From assembly GCF_030867095.1 (NCBI RefSeq), contig NC_081829.1, forward strand, positions 92,952,261 to 93,016,260: a stretch of 64,000 nucleotides of DNA, in the 5' to 3' direction. A program made the translations under genes and the position numbers. Within the stretch, counting starts at the first letter, position 1. The number at the start of each line of letters is the position of its first letter. The notes beneath the pieces are model-generated. The model was not told the origin of the DNA, ran no database searches, and saw only the letters and a program-made list of their open reading frames with translations. Below are positions 36,480-47,960 of this stretch, one piece after another. This stretch comes from Alligator mississippiensis. Its lineage: Eukaryota > Chordata > Crocodylia > Alligatoridae.

Positions 36480-37075
36480 GAATTCAGGTCATGCATAGTC
36501 AAGTTGAATTTGAAGTGGAACAGGTGCAGTGAAGGGCTACTAAAATGACCAGGGGAATGGAGGGAAGTCTTACAAGAGGAGACTAGACCTCTCACAAAAG
36601 AGGATAAGGTCAACCTCTAGCAGAGGGTAAACACCGAGGAGGAAGAAGATAAAAGACACCTTTGGCAAAGGAACAAATAGCTATTAACTGGGTATGAAGA
36701 AGTCTGGATATTAGAAGGAGGCTTCTCCTGATCTGAACAGCAAGGTGTTTGGAGAAGCCTCCTAAAAGAAATGGTTGGGGCAAGAAACCTAACTATTTTT
36801 AAGATACAACTTGGCCAGTTTATGAAAGAGGTTATATGATCTGAAAGTCTGTGATCACTGAGTTAAGTGATCCAGTTGGTTGATCTGAGTTCTTTATTGT
36901 GTTAAAAACTCAGGATTGCAGTGGCATTGCGATTCAATTTTTAAAAATTATTTTATTTATTTATTTTTACATACACATACCCCCATGTGGGGCAGAATAT
37001 TTCAAGTGAAGCCAAATTGGACCTGATGATCTTGTGAGGTCCCTTCCAGCCCCAATGTCTGTGAAATTCATGAAA
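36480..37075 (+). mobile_element. Old, diverged CR1 LINE fragment
   Basis: Recognisable pieces are GTGCAGTGAAGGGCTACTAA, then ATGACCAGGGGAATGG and a 3' end containing GGACCTGATGATCTTGTGAG followed by GTCCCTTCCAGCC and a TGAAATTCATGAAA tail. The internal part contains indels and low similarity. It is clearly older than the CR1 at 34450. Confidence 0.6.
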
Positions 37076-38360
37076 TTTCAACAAAAAGATGGGGGGGAAG
37101 GGGAAGAGAGGGAATCAATCAATCCAAGATAGGTTTTCTGTTTGCCAGCAATTTCTATTTGCGGTTGAATACAAAAAATGGCTTCCTTTGGAGATGCATT
37201 GCAAATATACAGGAGCAGAAAAAAAATAGCCGAACATTAAAGCAAACTTTGGCCTTACAGGCACCCAACTATGTTTTTGGTTTTTTAATTATTGTTCAAA
37301 GACTGGTCCACAACCCATGGCCAATGGGTCACTTCCACTGACTTCGGATCAGACCCACCTTTATTTCTACAGTCACATGTCTGGAAGTGTGGGGGAGTGT
37401 TCCCTAGGAGGTCCTGGCTAAATTCCAGCTTGTGTAATTACATTCAGCAAAGCTAAATTTCCCCCAGAAATTTCAATTACAAAAGGTATTCTTCACTGCC
37501 ACCGCTTAATTGCTATGCAACATTGCTGTGTACTGTTAAATCATTGACCAATTTCCCCTCCCTGGCTGCTTCTTTAGAGGTGAATGTATTGTTTGCCCAC
37601 TAGCATGTTAAGCTGATCACAGTTTTTATTAAGGATATATTTATAAAATGCTTAAAGGGAGTAATAAATGCTCAGATGATGTCAGAAACTTAGGAGTATT
37701 GTGGGTGGTCATCTCATAAGCAGGTGAGTAGGAAGAGTTATAGATGGCTAAGAAACCAGTCGACACTAGAATGATTGCTGACCTTGTAATAACACAATGA
37801 TTGCCCCCTTTTAATAACTATTTATAAAGCGTACCATTAATTGCAAACTGGGATAATTAGGCTTGCAAGCTTCTTTGTGAATATGTTGCGGAGAAAACCA
37901 CTCCTACATGAAAAGTCTGTATTAGAGAGCAGGTAGCTGTGTGTTTCAACCAGGAATCTTCCATAGCATTTACATGTGGAGAGGGTAGCTAATGAATTTC
38001 ACAGCCACTTGCATTACAAATTCAAAACCCCTCTCCATTGCTGCGCCTAGATACTGTAGGGCTTTTAAAAACGGAGCGTGGTTATACATGCCATGCGTCT
38101 CTGCAGAAACTTGAGCATACTTGGGTGAGCTCATGAGGAAACATCAGGATTACGTGTGAACTACCCGAGAAGCAAAACTAGACTCACAAAGCTCAAGTAT
38201 ATATGTGTGTGTTTTACATACCTGTGCATACTTGGGATGGTATGCGTGAGAAAACTGTGCAGTTGTGTTGTCGGTTCATGGAGTTTTCCCCATAGAAGGT
38301 TAAATGGAAAAGAGGTTTTTAGGCTAAAACTACGAATAAATATTTCTAAATGTGTATCTT

Positions 38361-38443
38361 GGTGTGTGTGTACATGTACGTGTATATGTATACCAAACAA
38401 AAGACAGTATATGTACACACACACACACATACACACACACACC
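38361..38443. repeat. GT/CA inverted dinucleotide pair
   Basis: A (GT)n/TGTACATG stretch is followed within about 35 bp by (CA)n interrupted by TACA. The two arms are complementary over most of their length and could form a hairpin. Confidence 0.8.
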
Positions 38444-40510
38444 TTTGCCTAAGACATTCCTTTTTGCAGACAAGTATTCCACGAATTGCAATAAACACCC
38501 TAAAAATTCTAAGCAGCTCATTATATACCCCTGTCTGCTTTTATGGCTCCAAGCCAGAATATAATGATGAGCCTTAACTTGTTAAGGACAACTAATTTTT
38601 TGTTCCTGGCTGTCTCAGGGGCTTCTCTCTTACTCACTCTCACTTTACTTCACTGTTGACATGTTTCTGTTAACTGGATGTCATCTGCCTGCCTTGATTT
38701 TATGCACAAGCAGTGGGATGCATTTTTCTGTGCAACAATTCTGCTTTGAGTTGCATTAGATTTGTCATTATTCTCTCATTTTCCCCTTGCACTTGTAACA
38801 TTTCATCTATTCCTGCCTTATTTTTTGAGCCACGGTGCACCCACATTATGGTTTATACATGATCTTGCTCCCTTTGAAGCCGGCAGATTTCAGAGCCAGC
38901 CCTCGTCAGGAGAAGTGCCTGCTACCAATTTAGCAGGCTGAGGGCCCCGAGCTCCAACATCTCAATCTAAAGGGGGTCACAGGGTGGCACAAGCGAGTGT
39001 CAGCAAGTGCTGTTTAATTGCCAATCTAGGCTTCTCCATGGTGTTTAAAGTATAATGACCCATCACTTAATTCTGAGAAGTCCTGGCCCTGCTGCTGAAT
39101 GGAATGAATATCAAAGGGTGTGCTGGAACAGGGCAAGGAGCCTACATTTCCTATAACTGCCATAAGTATAATAGACCTGTACTTCTGTCGTCCCATTACC
39201 ACAATAATGTATTTAATTTGCTGTGTACTCTTTTTAACTAGATACCTTTCATAAGGCCTGTCTTGGGAATACGGACACCTTCCCCCTCCTCCCCTGCCCA
39301 AAAGGGAGACTAGCCTAAGTAATAATAATTAGCCTAAAATCCAGCTTCACCCCGTGCCTTAAAATCTTTTTTTATATCTATATGATGAGGACTAAAGAGG
39401 GGGATTATTTAAATGCTGCAGCTTCCCCCCACCCCTCCCAAGGCATGGATTTTACTCTACACTGGGTCCTTTTAAACAAAATTTAAATTTTCAGACGTCT
39501 GGTTGAAAAAAAAAAAAAAAAAAATCTGTGGGAGCCATAGGTCTGCATTTATAATTGCATTTCTTTTTTTAAACCCCCCCCACATGTGCACACACTCTCT
39601 CTCTCTAGTCACTCACAAGCCCTGGCTACAGGTTTCTACTACTCCAGGAGTTACCTTTGTCTCCTCAAATCTTCTTCTGTACTCTAACCTTCATGTATTA
39701 GCTGCAGTGAGGGAAGGGAGGGGCCAAAGGGGGGGGAGCAATGGACCCTTGCTATGTAATGCATGCTAATTTAATTATGTGCCATCATCAAAATGGATTA
39801 GCTGTTTCAGCCCATCAGGAAAGTCTAAACCTCCACCGATTTAATTAACCAGACTGAAAATCAGATGAACAGAAAATAAAACTATCATTAGGAGCAATTA
39901 GTGATTACTTAAACATAGTGCTGCCAACCAGTTTGTAAATAAAACTAGGAGCCCCTGGAAAATTAGCTGGAATTAATTGGAGGTATGGAGGGGGAGAAAC
40001 ATATACTTCTGAAGCTTTTGAGGGTCAGGCAGGTCCTTTTATGTTGACTATCAGCGTTTTGAGCTTTGCAAGGGGGGAAAAAAATAGCACAATAACCTTC
40101 CTTCCAACTCTGCTTGAATAACAATAGCACACCCTGCACCCTCCTCTGCCTTGCACAGAGCGCGGCTCTGAATGATAGCCACTGAGGAAGCAAAACGTGT
40201 CATGACTTCTCCTCCTCGCTTTTTCAACGTCATATTGTACTCTATTCCTCCTTTAGTGGCCTTTCAAAATAATACGCTCCCTTCTCCCCCCCTACAGCCC
40301 ACCCCCAAACCTTGATGTGACTGTTACTGAGACTCCCGTATTATCCTCAGGTGAGCAGATACTGTTTTACCAAACTAAAAATGACTGCTTAACCAAATGT
40401 TTTCAGGAGCTACTTTTTTTTTTTCTCTAGATGAAACACGCTTCTCAACAGAGAACGTTAAGAGGAGTTACATTTGCCCTTGATTTGGGACCTCAGTAGT
40501 GTGAACTCAC

Positions 40511-40597
40511 CTTGACATGGAAGCATTGACAGTCAGAGCTGTTGGGTAAGGATGCCGGAATCCCCCTGTTGTGATTGGATAAACTGGTTGACCTTGC
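40511..40597 (-). CDS. TCF7L2: TCF7L2 exon, Groucho-binding region (87 bp)
   Basis: The exon has acceptor TCTTTCCAG and donor GTGAGTTCAC. It encodes, after a completed Gln, QGQPVYPITTGGFRHPYPTA then LTVNASMS and the start of an Arg codon. It matches human TCF7L2 here. This is part of the central proline-rich region that contacts TLE/Groucho co-repressors. Its last two bases, AG, pair with either acceptor of the next exon to give Arg (short) or Ser (SFLSS form). Confidence 0.96.
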
Positions 40598-43433
40598 CTG
40601 GAAAGAAGGAGGGGGGAAAAAAAGGGGGAAAAAAAAAAAAGAGTGAGAGAAAGAAAAAAGGATTTAAAAAAAAAAAAATTTCTCTCTGCACAGTAAGCTT
40701 TATTCTCATTTGATCAGAACAAAAATCTTGGGGATTGTACAGCAAGGATCAAAGGAAAGAAACACAGAACAATTTGAATGCCATAAATCTGATAGGAATG
40801 GCTAATTAAATTTTATAACCTCTGCTTATGTCAATAGAGACCCTCTCCCCAAGCTGAAACTAGGTGTTTTGTTGTAATAATTAAAGGCGAAGTCTCGCTT
40901 GCTTTAATGGAGCCATCACACTAATTGAGGGCTACACATCCAAAGGAAAACAATAATGAATGTAAATTTATACCAAAATAAAGTACAGTGAATCAAAGGA
41001 CTTCAGTTGCGCTTTGGGCCTCTTTCGGTATTTAGATCTCGGTGAGAAAACATTAAATTAACAGAGCTTAATTTGTAGCCTTTTGTCAGATTAACAAGTG
41101 TTGACAAGAGTTACCGGGGGAGAGTCCCCAAGAAGTATTGTGGGTAACCAATAGACAATCACACCTCATTACAATAATTAAAAAATACAGCAACATGCAA
41201 AACAGCATCCTCATGAAAGACACACAACTTTTCCTGATAGAGGGATGTCTGTGCTGGCTAATTCTTTTTATCTGTCCTTCAAATGTATCAGCTGAGTGGG
41301 TAGGATACTTTTTTTGTGTGTGTATACTTTGAGGTATCCAGCCCAGTTCAGGTGAGCCAGGCCAAAACTTTTTACCACGGAGAAAGGAAGGGAAGGAACC
41401 TTACATAGTCTTGGATGGCAGTATTATTGCTTTAAAAAATAAAAAAAAGGACTTGATTTTGAAAGGCGGTTTGCATATGCAGATTGCACAAAGGCTGATG
41501 GGATGCACAAAGGCTGTAAGTTAAGTTATGGGAAGAAGGAGAAACCCTGCAGAATAAGCTGGTGTTGTAGACCTTCCCAGCACACAGGCAGATACTGCCA
41601 TACGCCTTAGGAAAAGTGGCCTCGTAGTCCTTTAGCAACACGCATATGAATGCAGTGGATGTCAACTAAGACAAAACGTTATTGTGCCAAGACGTAATAA
41701 GGCTCCGCTAGATGGAAGCATAAAGGCCCACCTAGCAATGGTTGGCATGGAAAGGGATTTTCATCTACCTCCCAGATTTAGCGGTACAGCCTTCTGCCAC
41801 ATGCTGAATAGATTTGTCTTTAAAGGTTTTCTTCTTCCTCATGCAAACTTGAGCCAAGAAGCTACATGAGAGTGCTACGGGTTGGCTGCACTGCGAGTAG
41901 GCACCGCAAGCAAAAAAAAAGCAGCCAAGGTGTGCCGGTGTGCAGCGTGTCATCCTAGACCGGCTGTGGGCTTACTGCGCGAGAGATGACCTCAAATGTG
42001 CGGGATCTTGATTTAGACAGCACAATGCCTCTGGCTTTGGTTTCTGCTGAAACTCATCCTTCAGTTGAGGGCTGGGAAATGGGTGATTTTCAAGCCCAGT
42101 GAGTGAAAAGCCCTTCACTGCCCGCTACCCCTCTGCGGAGAGGCAATGTGTAAAGCAAACCAAGGTGGGCTTCTGAGAAGCAGGCCATTAAGGCCAAGTC
42201 CTGGATCTCCTAAATCCACATTTACACATATTCGAGTCCAGGGATGCCCTTGGCTGGGAGAGAGGCCGGTCATCTTGTCTGCCCACCAGTACATATGAAG
42301 TTGTTTGCCTTCTACCATACCGTGCAACTCCCAGTGAAAACCCTATTTCCTCAAGAAGGTGTGAACTTTGTGACTAGCAAAGATACATTTTCAGCACAGT
42401 TAGTCAAACAACTTGGAGTACAATGAAGTACTCATGGCCCTGGGCAGCCTAGCCCTAAAAGATAAGTAGCACTAATCTTCTCAAAAGCAGTGAGGCCTGC
42501 AACACCCTTGTACGTGGGAACAACACACTCTGCATTAAAAACACCTGAGCATGAATAATGCAGGAAACCTTCCGTTCAAGGGCATCAATGTGGCTGAAAT
42601 GCATTTAATCCATTAAACTTCAAAAAAAGCCCTGAGAAAATGAATTAAGCCCATTTTAGAGATGGAAATACTGAGGCACTGGTGACGAAAACCTCATAGT
42701 GTTTCACCTGAGGAATTCTTACTCCCTACAAGAGCTGCTGTTGCAAAGCAGTGTGTCAAAGAAAAATAAGTGTTACTACTCTTTTTTTTTTTCCTTGGCC
42801 AGTTTTTAACTTGCCCAAATTCATGCATCTTGGGGCAACCCCCACCCCCAAACAAACCATTGTGCAACTTCTACTTTTTCAACCACATTTCATCCCAGAA
42901 TCGATATTTTTTTGCCAACTTTATTAAGGCCCTACCCATTTCCACAGAAAAACAAACAAACAAACAAGGGCTCTTATAATAGAGAAGGTCAATACAGTTA
43001 TCATTATAACATTATATTAATGCGAGTGCTATTAAAATTAAGCTTTGAAAGCCTTCAGAAGCCACCATGGAAACAAAATTGAGGGGCTGCTAAAATTTAG
43101 ACCAGGCAACCAAAGGATATCTATAAAGAAGGATCTGCTTCAGCAGAGGTTATGATAACCATTCGTGCTTCAAGCCAACAGACAGTTAAGACAATATCTG
43201 AAGTGGTGTTTTAATGCCCATGTTTGCCTAATACCATATGGCCTGGTATTGGAGCCCTTGTTCTTTTTAATCTTTATTGAGCGGTCATTGATTCACTTGC
43301 ATCATAAAGTGGCAGCTGGCAAATATACTTATCTCTATACATACATACACACACTTTTTTTTTTTTTTCCCCCCACAAGAAATTATGCAGATCAAACAAA
43401 CCAAAATGGAAATAAAAAAATGGAACTCCTTAC
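40598..43433 (-). other. TCF7L2: TCF7L2 intron
   Basis: 2.8 kb. A purine-rich tract directly upstream of the 40597 acceptor (about 40,610-40,680 on the plus strand) gives a long pyrimidine tract on the coding strand. A MIR-like relic lies at about 42650-42720. T-runs occur at about 42,781 and 43,356. No exon was recognised; the open frames antisense to 43434-43536 are shadows. Confidence 0.88.
42650..42720 (-). mobile_element. MIR-like SINE relic
   Basis: CCCATTTTAGAGATGGAAAT then ACTGAGGCACTGGTG is the reverse complement of the conserved MIR segment. Short and diverged. Confidence 0.5.
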
Positions 43434-43445
43434 TGTGGTACTAAC
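43434..43445 (-). other. TCF7L2: Alternative donor segment (LVPQ)
   Basis: The 12 nt between the two donors. Proximal donor GTTAGT is at 43445-43440, distal donor GTAAGG at 43433-43428. Both leave the same phase (two bases), so both join the 40597 exon in frame. Confidence 0.85.
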
Positions 43446-43536
43446 CATCCTAGCGGATGGGGGATTTGTCCTACAGTGCCTGGCGATAATGGATAATAGG
43501 GAGATATATCCGGAGGATGCGGAGGCCTCGGAATTC
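43434..43536 (-). CDS. TCF7L2: TCF7L2 exon with optional LVPQ end (103 bp)
   Basis: The exon has acceptor CTTCCATAG and distal donor GTAAGGAGTT. It encodes, after a split Gly, [20 protein letters not shown] then [13 protein letters not shown] and the start of a Gln codon. It matches human TCF7L2. A second donor, GTTAGT, lies 12 nt inside the exon. Its use ends the exon at 43446 and removes Leu-Val-Pro-Gln in frame, giving GW directly followed by QGQPVYP. Both products are known in mammals. Confidence 0.96.
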
Positions 43537-45612
43537 CTATGGAAGAGGAAAATGTATTATAAATACTGGTCCAGAAAGGAAGGAAAAAGAGACAGAAACT
43601 CTTATACACTTTTATACCATAAAGATGGTAATGACTTGGCTTCTTGTTTGCAATGGCTGGCCCATTAACGTCACCTACACTACTCCCCTCCTGCCCCAGA
43701 TGTACTTTATGGTGCGTAAGTAAATGAGATTCAGGGAGAGTTACAATGTTCTCCCCTCTCCCTGGTACTGAAGCACTGTCTAAGCGATCCAGAACTCCTT
43801 TTGTGCTGGAAACTGTGTAAAACACCACCAAAAAGGTGGCCTCTGCATTATGGCTCTGCTGGGTTTCCTCCCAAGGGGCTGAAAAGGAGGCAGCCCTAAA
43901 TGCACTCCCCATGCCTACCCCCTTCCTGGTGTCACCAACTTGGCCCTTTTTCCTTGGGAATCTCCCAAATAAACCTGTTTAGCTGCAATATTCTTCTGTT
44001 TCCAAATGGTTCCACTTTGGGGCATCTGCCTTTTTTTTTTTTTTTTAATATTTCCACACTAAAATCCTGAAGGTGAGCAGACAAAGTCCTGAGGGTGTTC
44101 GATAAAACAAGGGGGGTGAGGGTGGGATGGATACTGTGGTCTCTCTGCTGTGCGGATTCGGAGCACTGAAGGAATTCAGCTCCAAGTTTAAGGCCTGATC
44201 TTGCAACCTTTACCTTTGAGATCAAGACGACTTACTCGAGCGAGGAAGGGTTACAGGACTGGGTCCTTCAATTGGCAAGCCAGAGCTCAATGCCATAGCA
44301 GAAGCAGAGTTAAAACAGAGAGCGTTAAAAGGAAGGGGCACCGTATTCACTGCTAGAAACTATTTTTTTTTTTTAAGTCACTCAGGAAGCTTTTAATCTC
44401 TAAATTAAATCTCCTTGTGTGACATTTTCATGCAGACACTGCTTTTTCTCCATTACAAAAACCAAACAGATTAACTGGGCTTTACCCATACAGTGAGCTA
44501 TTTGCACACTTGAAAGAGTGTTCACAGAAGAAAAGTAAACAGTCTACAGACGTTAATCATATGTTTTACGATAACCGTTTAAAAGCTATTCCCTGTACTA
44601 CCATTATTTAAATAAGTGGCTGACTATGCCATTCACTTGCAATACCCAGGGATGGCTTGATGGTCTCCTTTTAAGCCGTGCAAAGTTAACATTAAGTACA
44701 ATTAAAAGGAGGCCTCAATGGTGGTGTGTGGAGTGAAAACCGGCTAATGTCCTGCTTCATTCACGGGCTGGAGTTCAGATAAATTATCTGCATACGTTAG
44801 ACACAATTCTTTTGACAAACTCAGACGTGAATTCAGTTTCAAATTTACTTTCTAATTAATGAGCGGGGCTTTGGAGTAACAAAAAACAAAACCACTGTCA
44901 CGGAGAACTCAATGCAGCTCGGAGAAGGAAGACTGACACTGTTTGACTTCTCCAGGGCCCCCCTGTTAAACAGAGACTTTTTAAAGAGCTGGAATAACAT
45001 GTAAATTCTATTCTGTAACCCCAATAAATCCAGGCAGGGTTTTACATCGCTCTGTATTCAAGAAGATTGCCCTGCAAGTTGAACCGAGGCTTGGGCAGAC
45101 TTACGTTTGGGAACACAGTTGCAAGTCTGTGGATGGAACTAACTGGGGAGGGAGGATGGAAATTCAACGTTATAAGAGAAAAAATGGCTGAACTCCTGAC
45201 ACAGAAACGATGGGATTTGGGGAATTAAGAGAGATTCATTTTGAAACTGGCCGCAACCCATCACCTTTAAAATTCCAGCTGCAATTTTGTAAGTGCAGAT
45301 CACAGGATGTACATGTTTAACTCCCTGGGTCACTCGTTCAAATCGAGTATGAGTTATGAGAGCCAACTACCACCGAGTGGGTGTGCTCGCACAGAAATGC
45401 ACTTGCAAATGACCCCAAGTGCAGGAGTCCAGGTGCTTTATGACATCAAGCCCCACATGTTTCTATCAGCAGGCTCACCGGTTTAGGAAAGCTATCCCAA
45501 ACGTACATTGAATCCTCTCTTGGGTTCCCTCCAAATCCTGTTGGCTTGCCACCACCTCCCATTTCCCCCTCCAAGAAACAAAATGAAGACCGCCCCACCA
45601 CTTCCCACCTAC
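43537..45612 (-). other. TCF7L2: TCF7L2 intron
   Basis: 2.1 kb with T-runs at about 44,032-44,046 and 44,365-44,375 and a small fold-back element (44191-44267). No exon was recognised. Confidence 0.88.
44191..44267. repeat. 77-bp fold-back element
   Basis: The ends are imperfect inverted repeats: left AGGCCTGATCTTGCAACC, right the reverse complement of AGGACCCAGTCCTGTAACC. It resembles a short palindromic dispersed repeat common in reptile genomes (from memory). Confidence 0.5.
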
Positions 45613-45745
45613 CTGTTTTTGGATCTACGTCAGCTGGTAAGTGTGGAGGAGGGTTTCCTGGTGTGAAGTGCTCATTGCTGTATGTGATAAGCGGTGTAAG
45701 AGGGTGTACATGGTGTGGGTGCTGCACAACTGGCACTTTGTTAGA
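45613..45745 (-). CDS. TCF7L2: TCF7L2 first coding exon in the window (133 bp)
   Basis: The exon has acceptor CTTTTGACAG before 45745 and donor GTAGGTGGG. It starts in phase 0 with [20 protein letters not shown] and continues [20 protein letters not shown] then DPKT and one base of Gly. It matches human TCF7L2 throughout. It lies in the central regulatory region, after the beta-catenin-binding N-terminus. The preceding exon, expected to end in AHIV, was looked for up to 64000 and not found, so the upstream intron exceeds 18 kb. Apparent open-frame starts at the GTG codon inside this exon are not real starts. Confidence 0.97.
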
Positions 45746-47711
45746 CTGTCAAAAGACAAAAAAAAGGGGTAGGGGGGAAACACCCTGTGTTAATGCTGTA
45801 CGGTCAGCCACCAAAATCTTGGGAACAAAATGAGATTAATCTGTTGTCCAGAGGTATAACGTGACAATGACATTTCCCTTTTGTGATGCATATAAACTCT
45901 TTAATCAGATGCAGGTAGTCCCCGACTTTAATAAGCAAGAGACCTGAATGTTCAGTGACTATTAGGTCTTTCCCTTCTCTAATTGACCATTCTTTGTAAA
46001 ACGCCTTGGACCACAAAAAATAAATAAAAAAAATTCCTTGTAATTTTGAAATATTGCTTTCCCTTGTAAGCACTACACATCATGCCTGCACGTTTTTACA
46101 TACATAGGAGACTTGATCAATCATCAATTTGGAGAAAACTGATAACATTAATTGGATATAGATGCCTTGTGTTACTATGATCTGAGGCATACAATCCATA
46201 GCAAATATGTAGATAAAGATATTGAAATCCAAACTTTGCTGGAGAAAAAAAAAAAATCACATGCATATATAAGGAGGGGGTGTTTTTCCTTGTTATATTT
46301 TTCAGTCCTGGAAAATTATTTCTCTCTCAAAAAACATAAAAGAAATCATATTAATAAAAAAAAGGATGAATGAATGAATGAAAGAAAAAAAAGCAGGGTG
46401 AACTGTAACTTACCCTTACAAGATCACAAAGAAAAAATTAAGCTGAAACAAGCAAACTGCTGGACCATTTACTGCGAGTAATCCAATTGCAAAAAACCCT
46501 ATTCCCCATAGAGGATTTTCACTAAAATCCTACAACAGGGACATTTAACCAGATTAGGTACCAGCAAAGATAAAGAGGCTAGTATTAGATGATGAATGGA
46601 TTAGAGTCAAGTTTCATTTTAGAATGTGTCTTCATTTCCTTTTATTACTTTAAGTAAGGAACAAGTTGCATTAACATCAAGTAAAAGGAACCACATTAAA
46701 AGAAAGTCGTGATACTCTGGTTTGCCCACTAGCGCCACTACCGTTCAGGGTCTGTCAGCGTTTCCATTGTAATCCCCACTCCTAAGCATGACCGCAGCTG
46801 CAAACCCAAGTTAGCAAACTGCAGTCTTTTTTTCAGCGTTATTTCAAACTAAATACTATCTGATCTCAGTGTGAACACTTTGGGCTTCTCTTTTAAAGAG
46901 CTTTTTATTCTGATTTCAATTTGTTATTTCTGGTTTTTGTTAGTGATCAATTCTACAGAAAAAGACCAAAGTAAAAAAAAAAAAAAAGGTATATTGATAT
47001 TTGGAAACCAAACCATTAGGTTAACATCAGACACATCTTCTATTTGGGAGTAGACTTGAGTAGCTTGAAGAGATCCCCAGAAGCACTGGGAACCTCGCCT
47101 ACAATCCATCACCTGGCAAACATATGTCTTTCAAGCAGCCTCATTCATTTGTCAAATGGCAAAGCCGCACGCATGTCAAAGTAGAAAGAGAGAGAAAGTT
47201 TTGTGTGTGTGCTACTACTCATGACTATTTAATTATTTTTAAAATCTCTGCATAAAGTATCCCAGGTCAAATAGTAGCTGCATAGCAAGGATGATGGCCA
47301 TAACATGATACCCTATGCTGTGGGCTTCACACCAGAAAACACATTTTCTCGAAGTGAAAACTTCTGTAATCCCCTGAATGCAATATTGGACCATAATCCA
47401 CTTGCATTGGGGTGACTTGATTCGGTTCCTTATCCAAAAAGGCAACAAAAATTTCCTAGCAAATTCTTCACAGTGAATCCTCCTGGGAAAGTCTGACACA
47501 GGACTGAAATTTTTGGCACGAGTTTCACATGACAAATCACGTTACAAGTCATCCAGACATTGTCCAAAGCACAGGGCCTCAGGTTAACACCATGGAACAT
47601 TTTATGGAAAATGGCTGTGTGAAAACTCCAGATCACAAAGGAGTCTCATTCCTGACGAGAGGGAGTTACTGCTCAAGAGGTCTGTGCATCTTTCTTGGAC
47701 GACACACGGTG

Positions 47712-47960
47712 GGTGCGTCTACGTGTTCGTTAATGCACCCTAGATACTGAGCATTTAGTTTAGTACTTCCTTAATAAAGTACTTTAACTGAATGCGCAGT
47801 AACTAGTGTTACTGCTCAATGGTGCTGGTGCATGGTTTTTTAGTGATGCTTACTGCCTAACAACACTGCGCAGTAGACTGTTAGCACGGTTTTTGTCGTG
47901 ACACACTACTGTGCAGTGCCATTAGGCTAATGCGCAGTAAGTATCTTGTGTAGACGCACC
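47712..47960. mobile_element. 249-bp element with terminal inverted repeats
   Basis: Begins GGTGCGTCTAC and ends GTAGACGCACC, exact 11-bp inverted repeats. The interior repeats the motif TGCGCAGTA three times (near 47,794, 47,868 and 47,931) with further GCAGT variants. It has no coding capacity. This fits a MITE-type non-autonomous DNA transposon. No obvious target-site duplication was found by eye, so the superfamily is open. Confidence 0.7.

Larger units (their letters stand above)
32961..40510 (-). other. TCF7L2: Large TCF7L2 intron rich in old transposons
   Basis: 7.5 kb between the donor GTGAGTTCAC and the acceptor. It contains TA/CA microsatellites (33627-33779), a CR1 LINE 3' end (34450-35285), a MIR-like relic (about 35700-35820), an element with inverted ends (36052-36330), an older CR1 (about 36480-37075), a GT/CA inverted dinucleotide pair (38361-38443) and an A18 run at about 39,507. 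No exon was recognised. Confidence 0.85.

Noticed and set aside
43165..43668. 167-codon plus-strand open frame
   Set aside because: It is antisense to the 43434-43536 exon and includes poly-Phe from a T-run. Not a gene.
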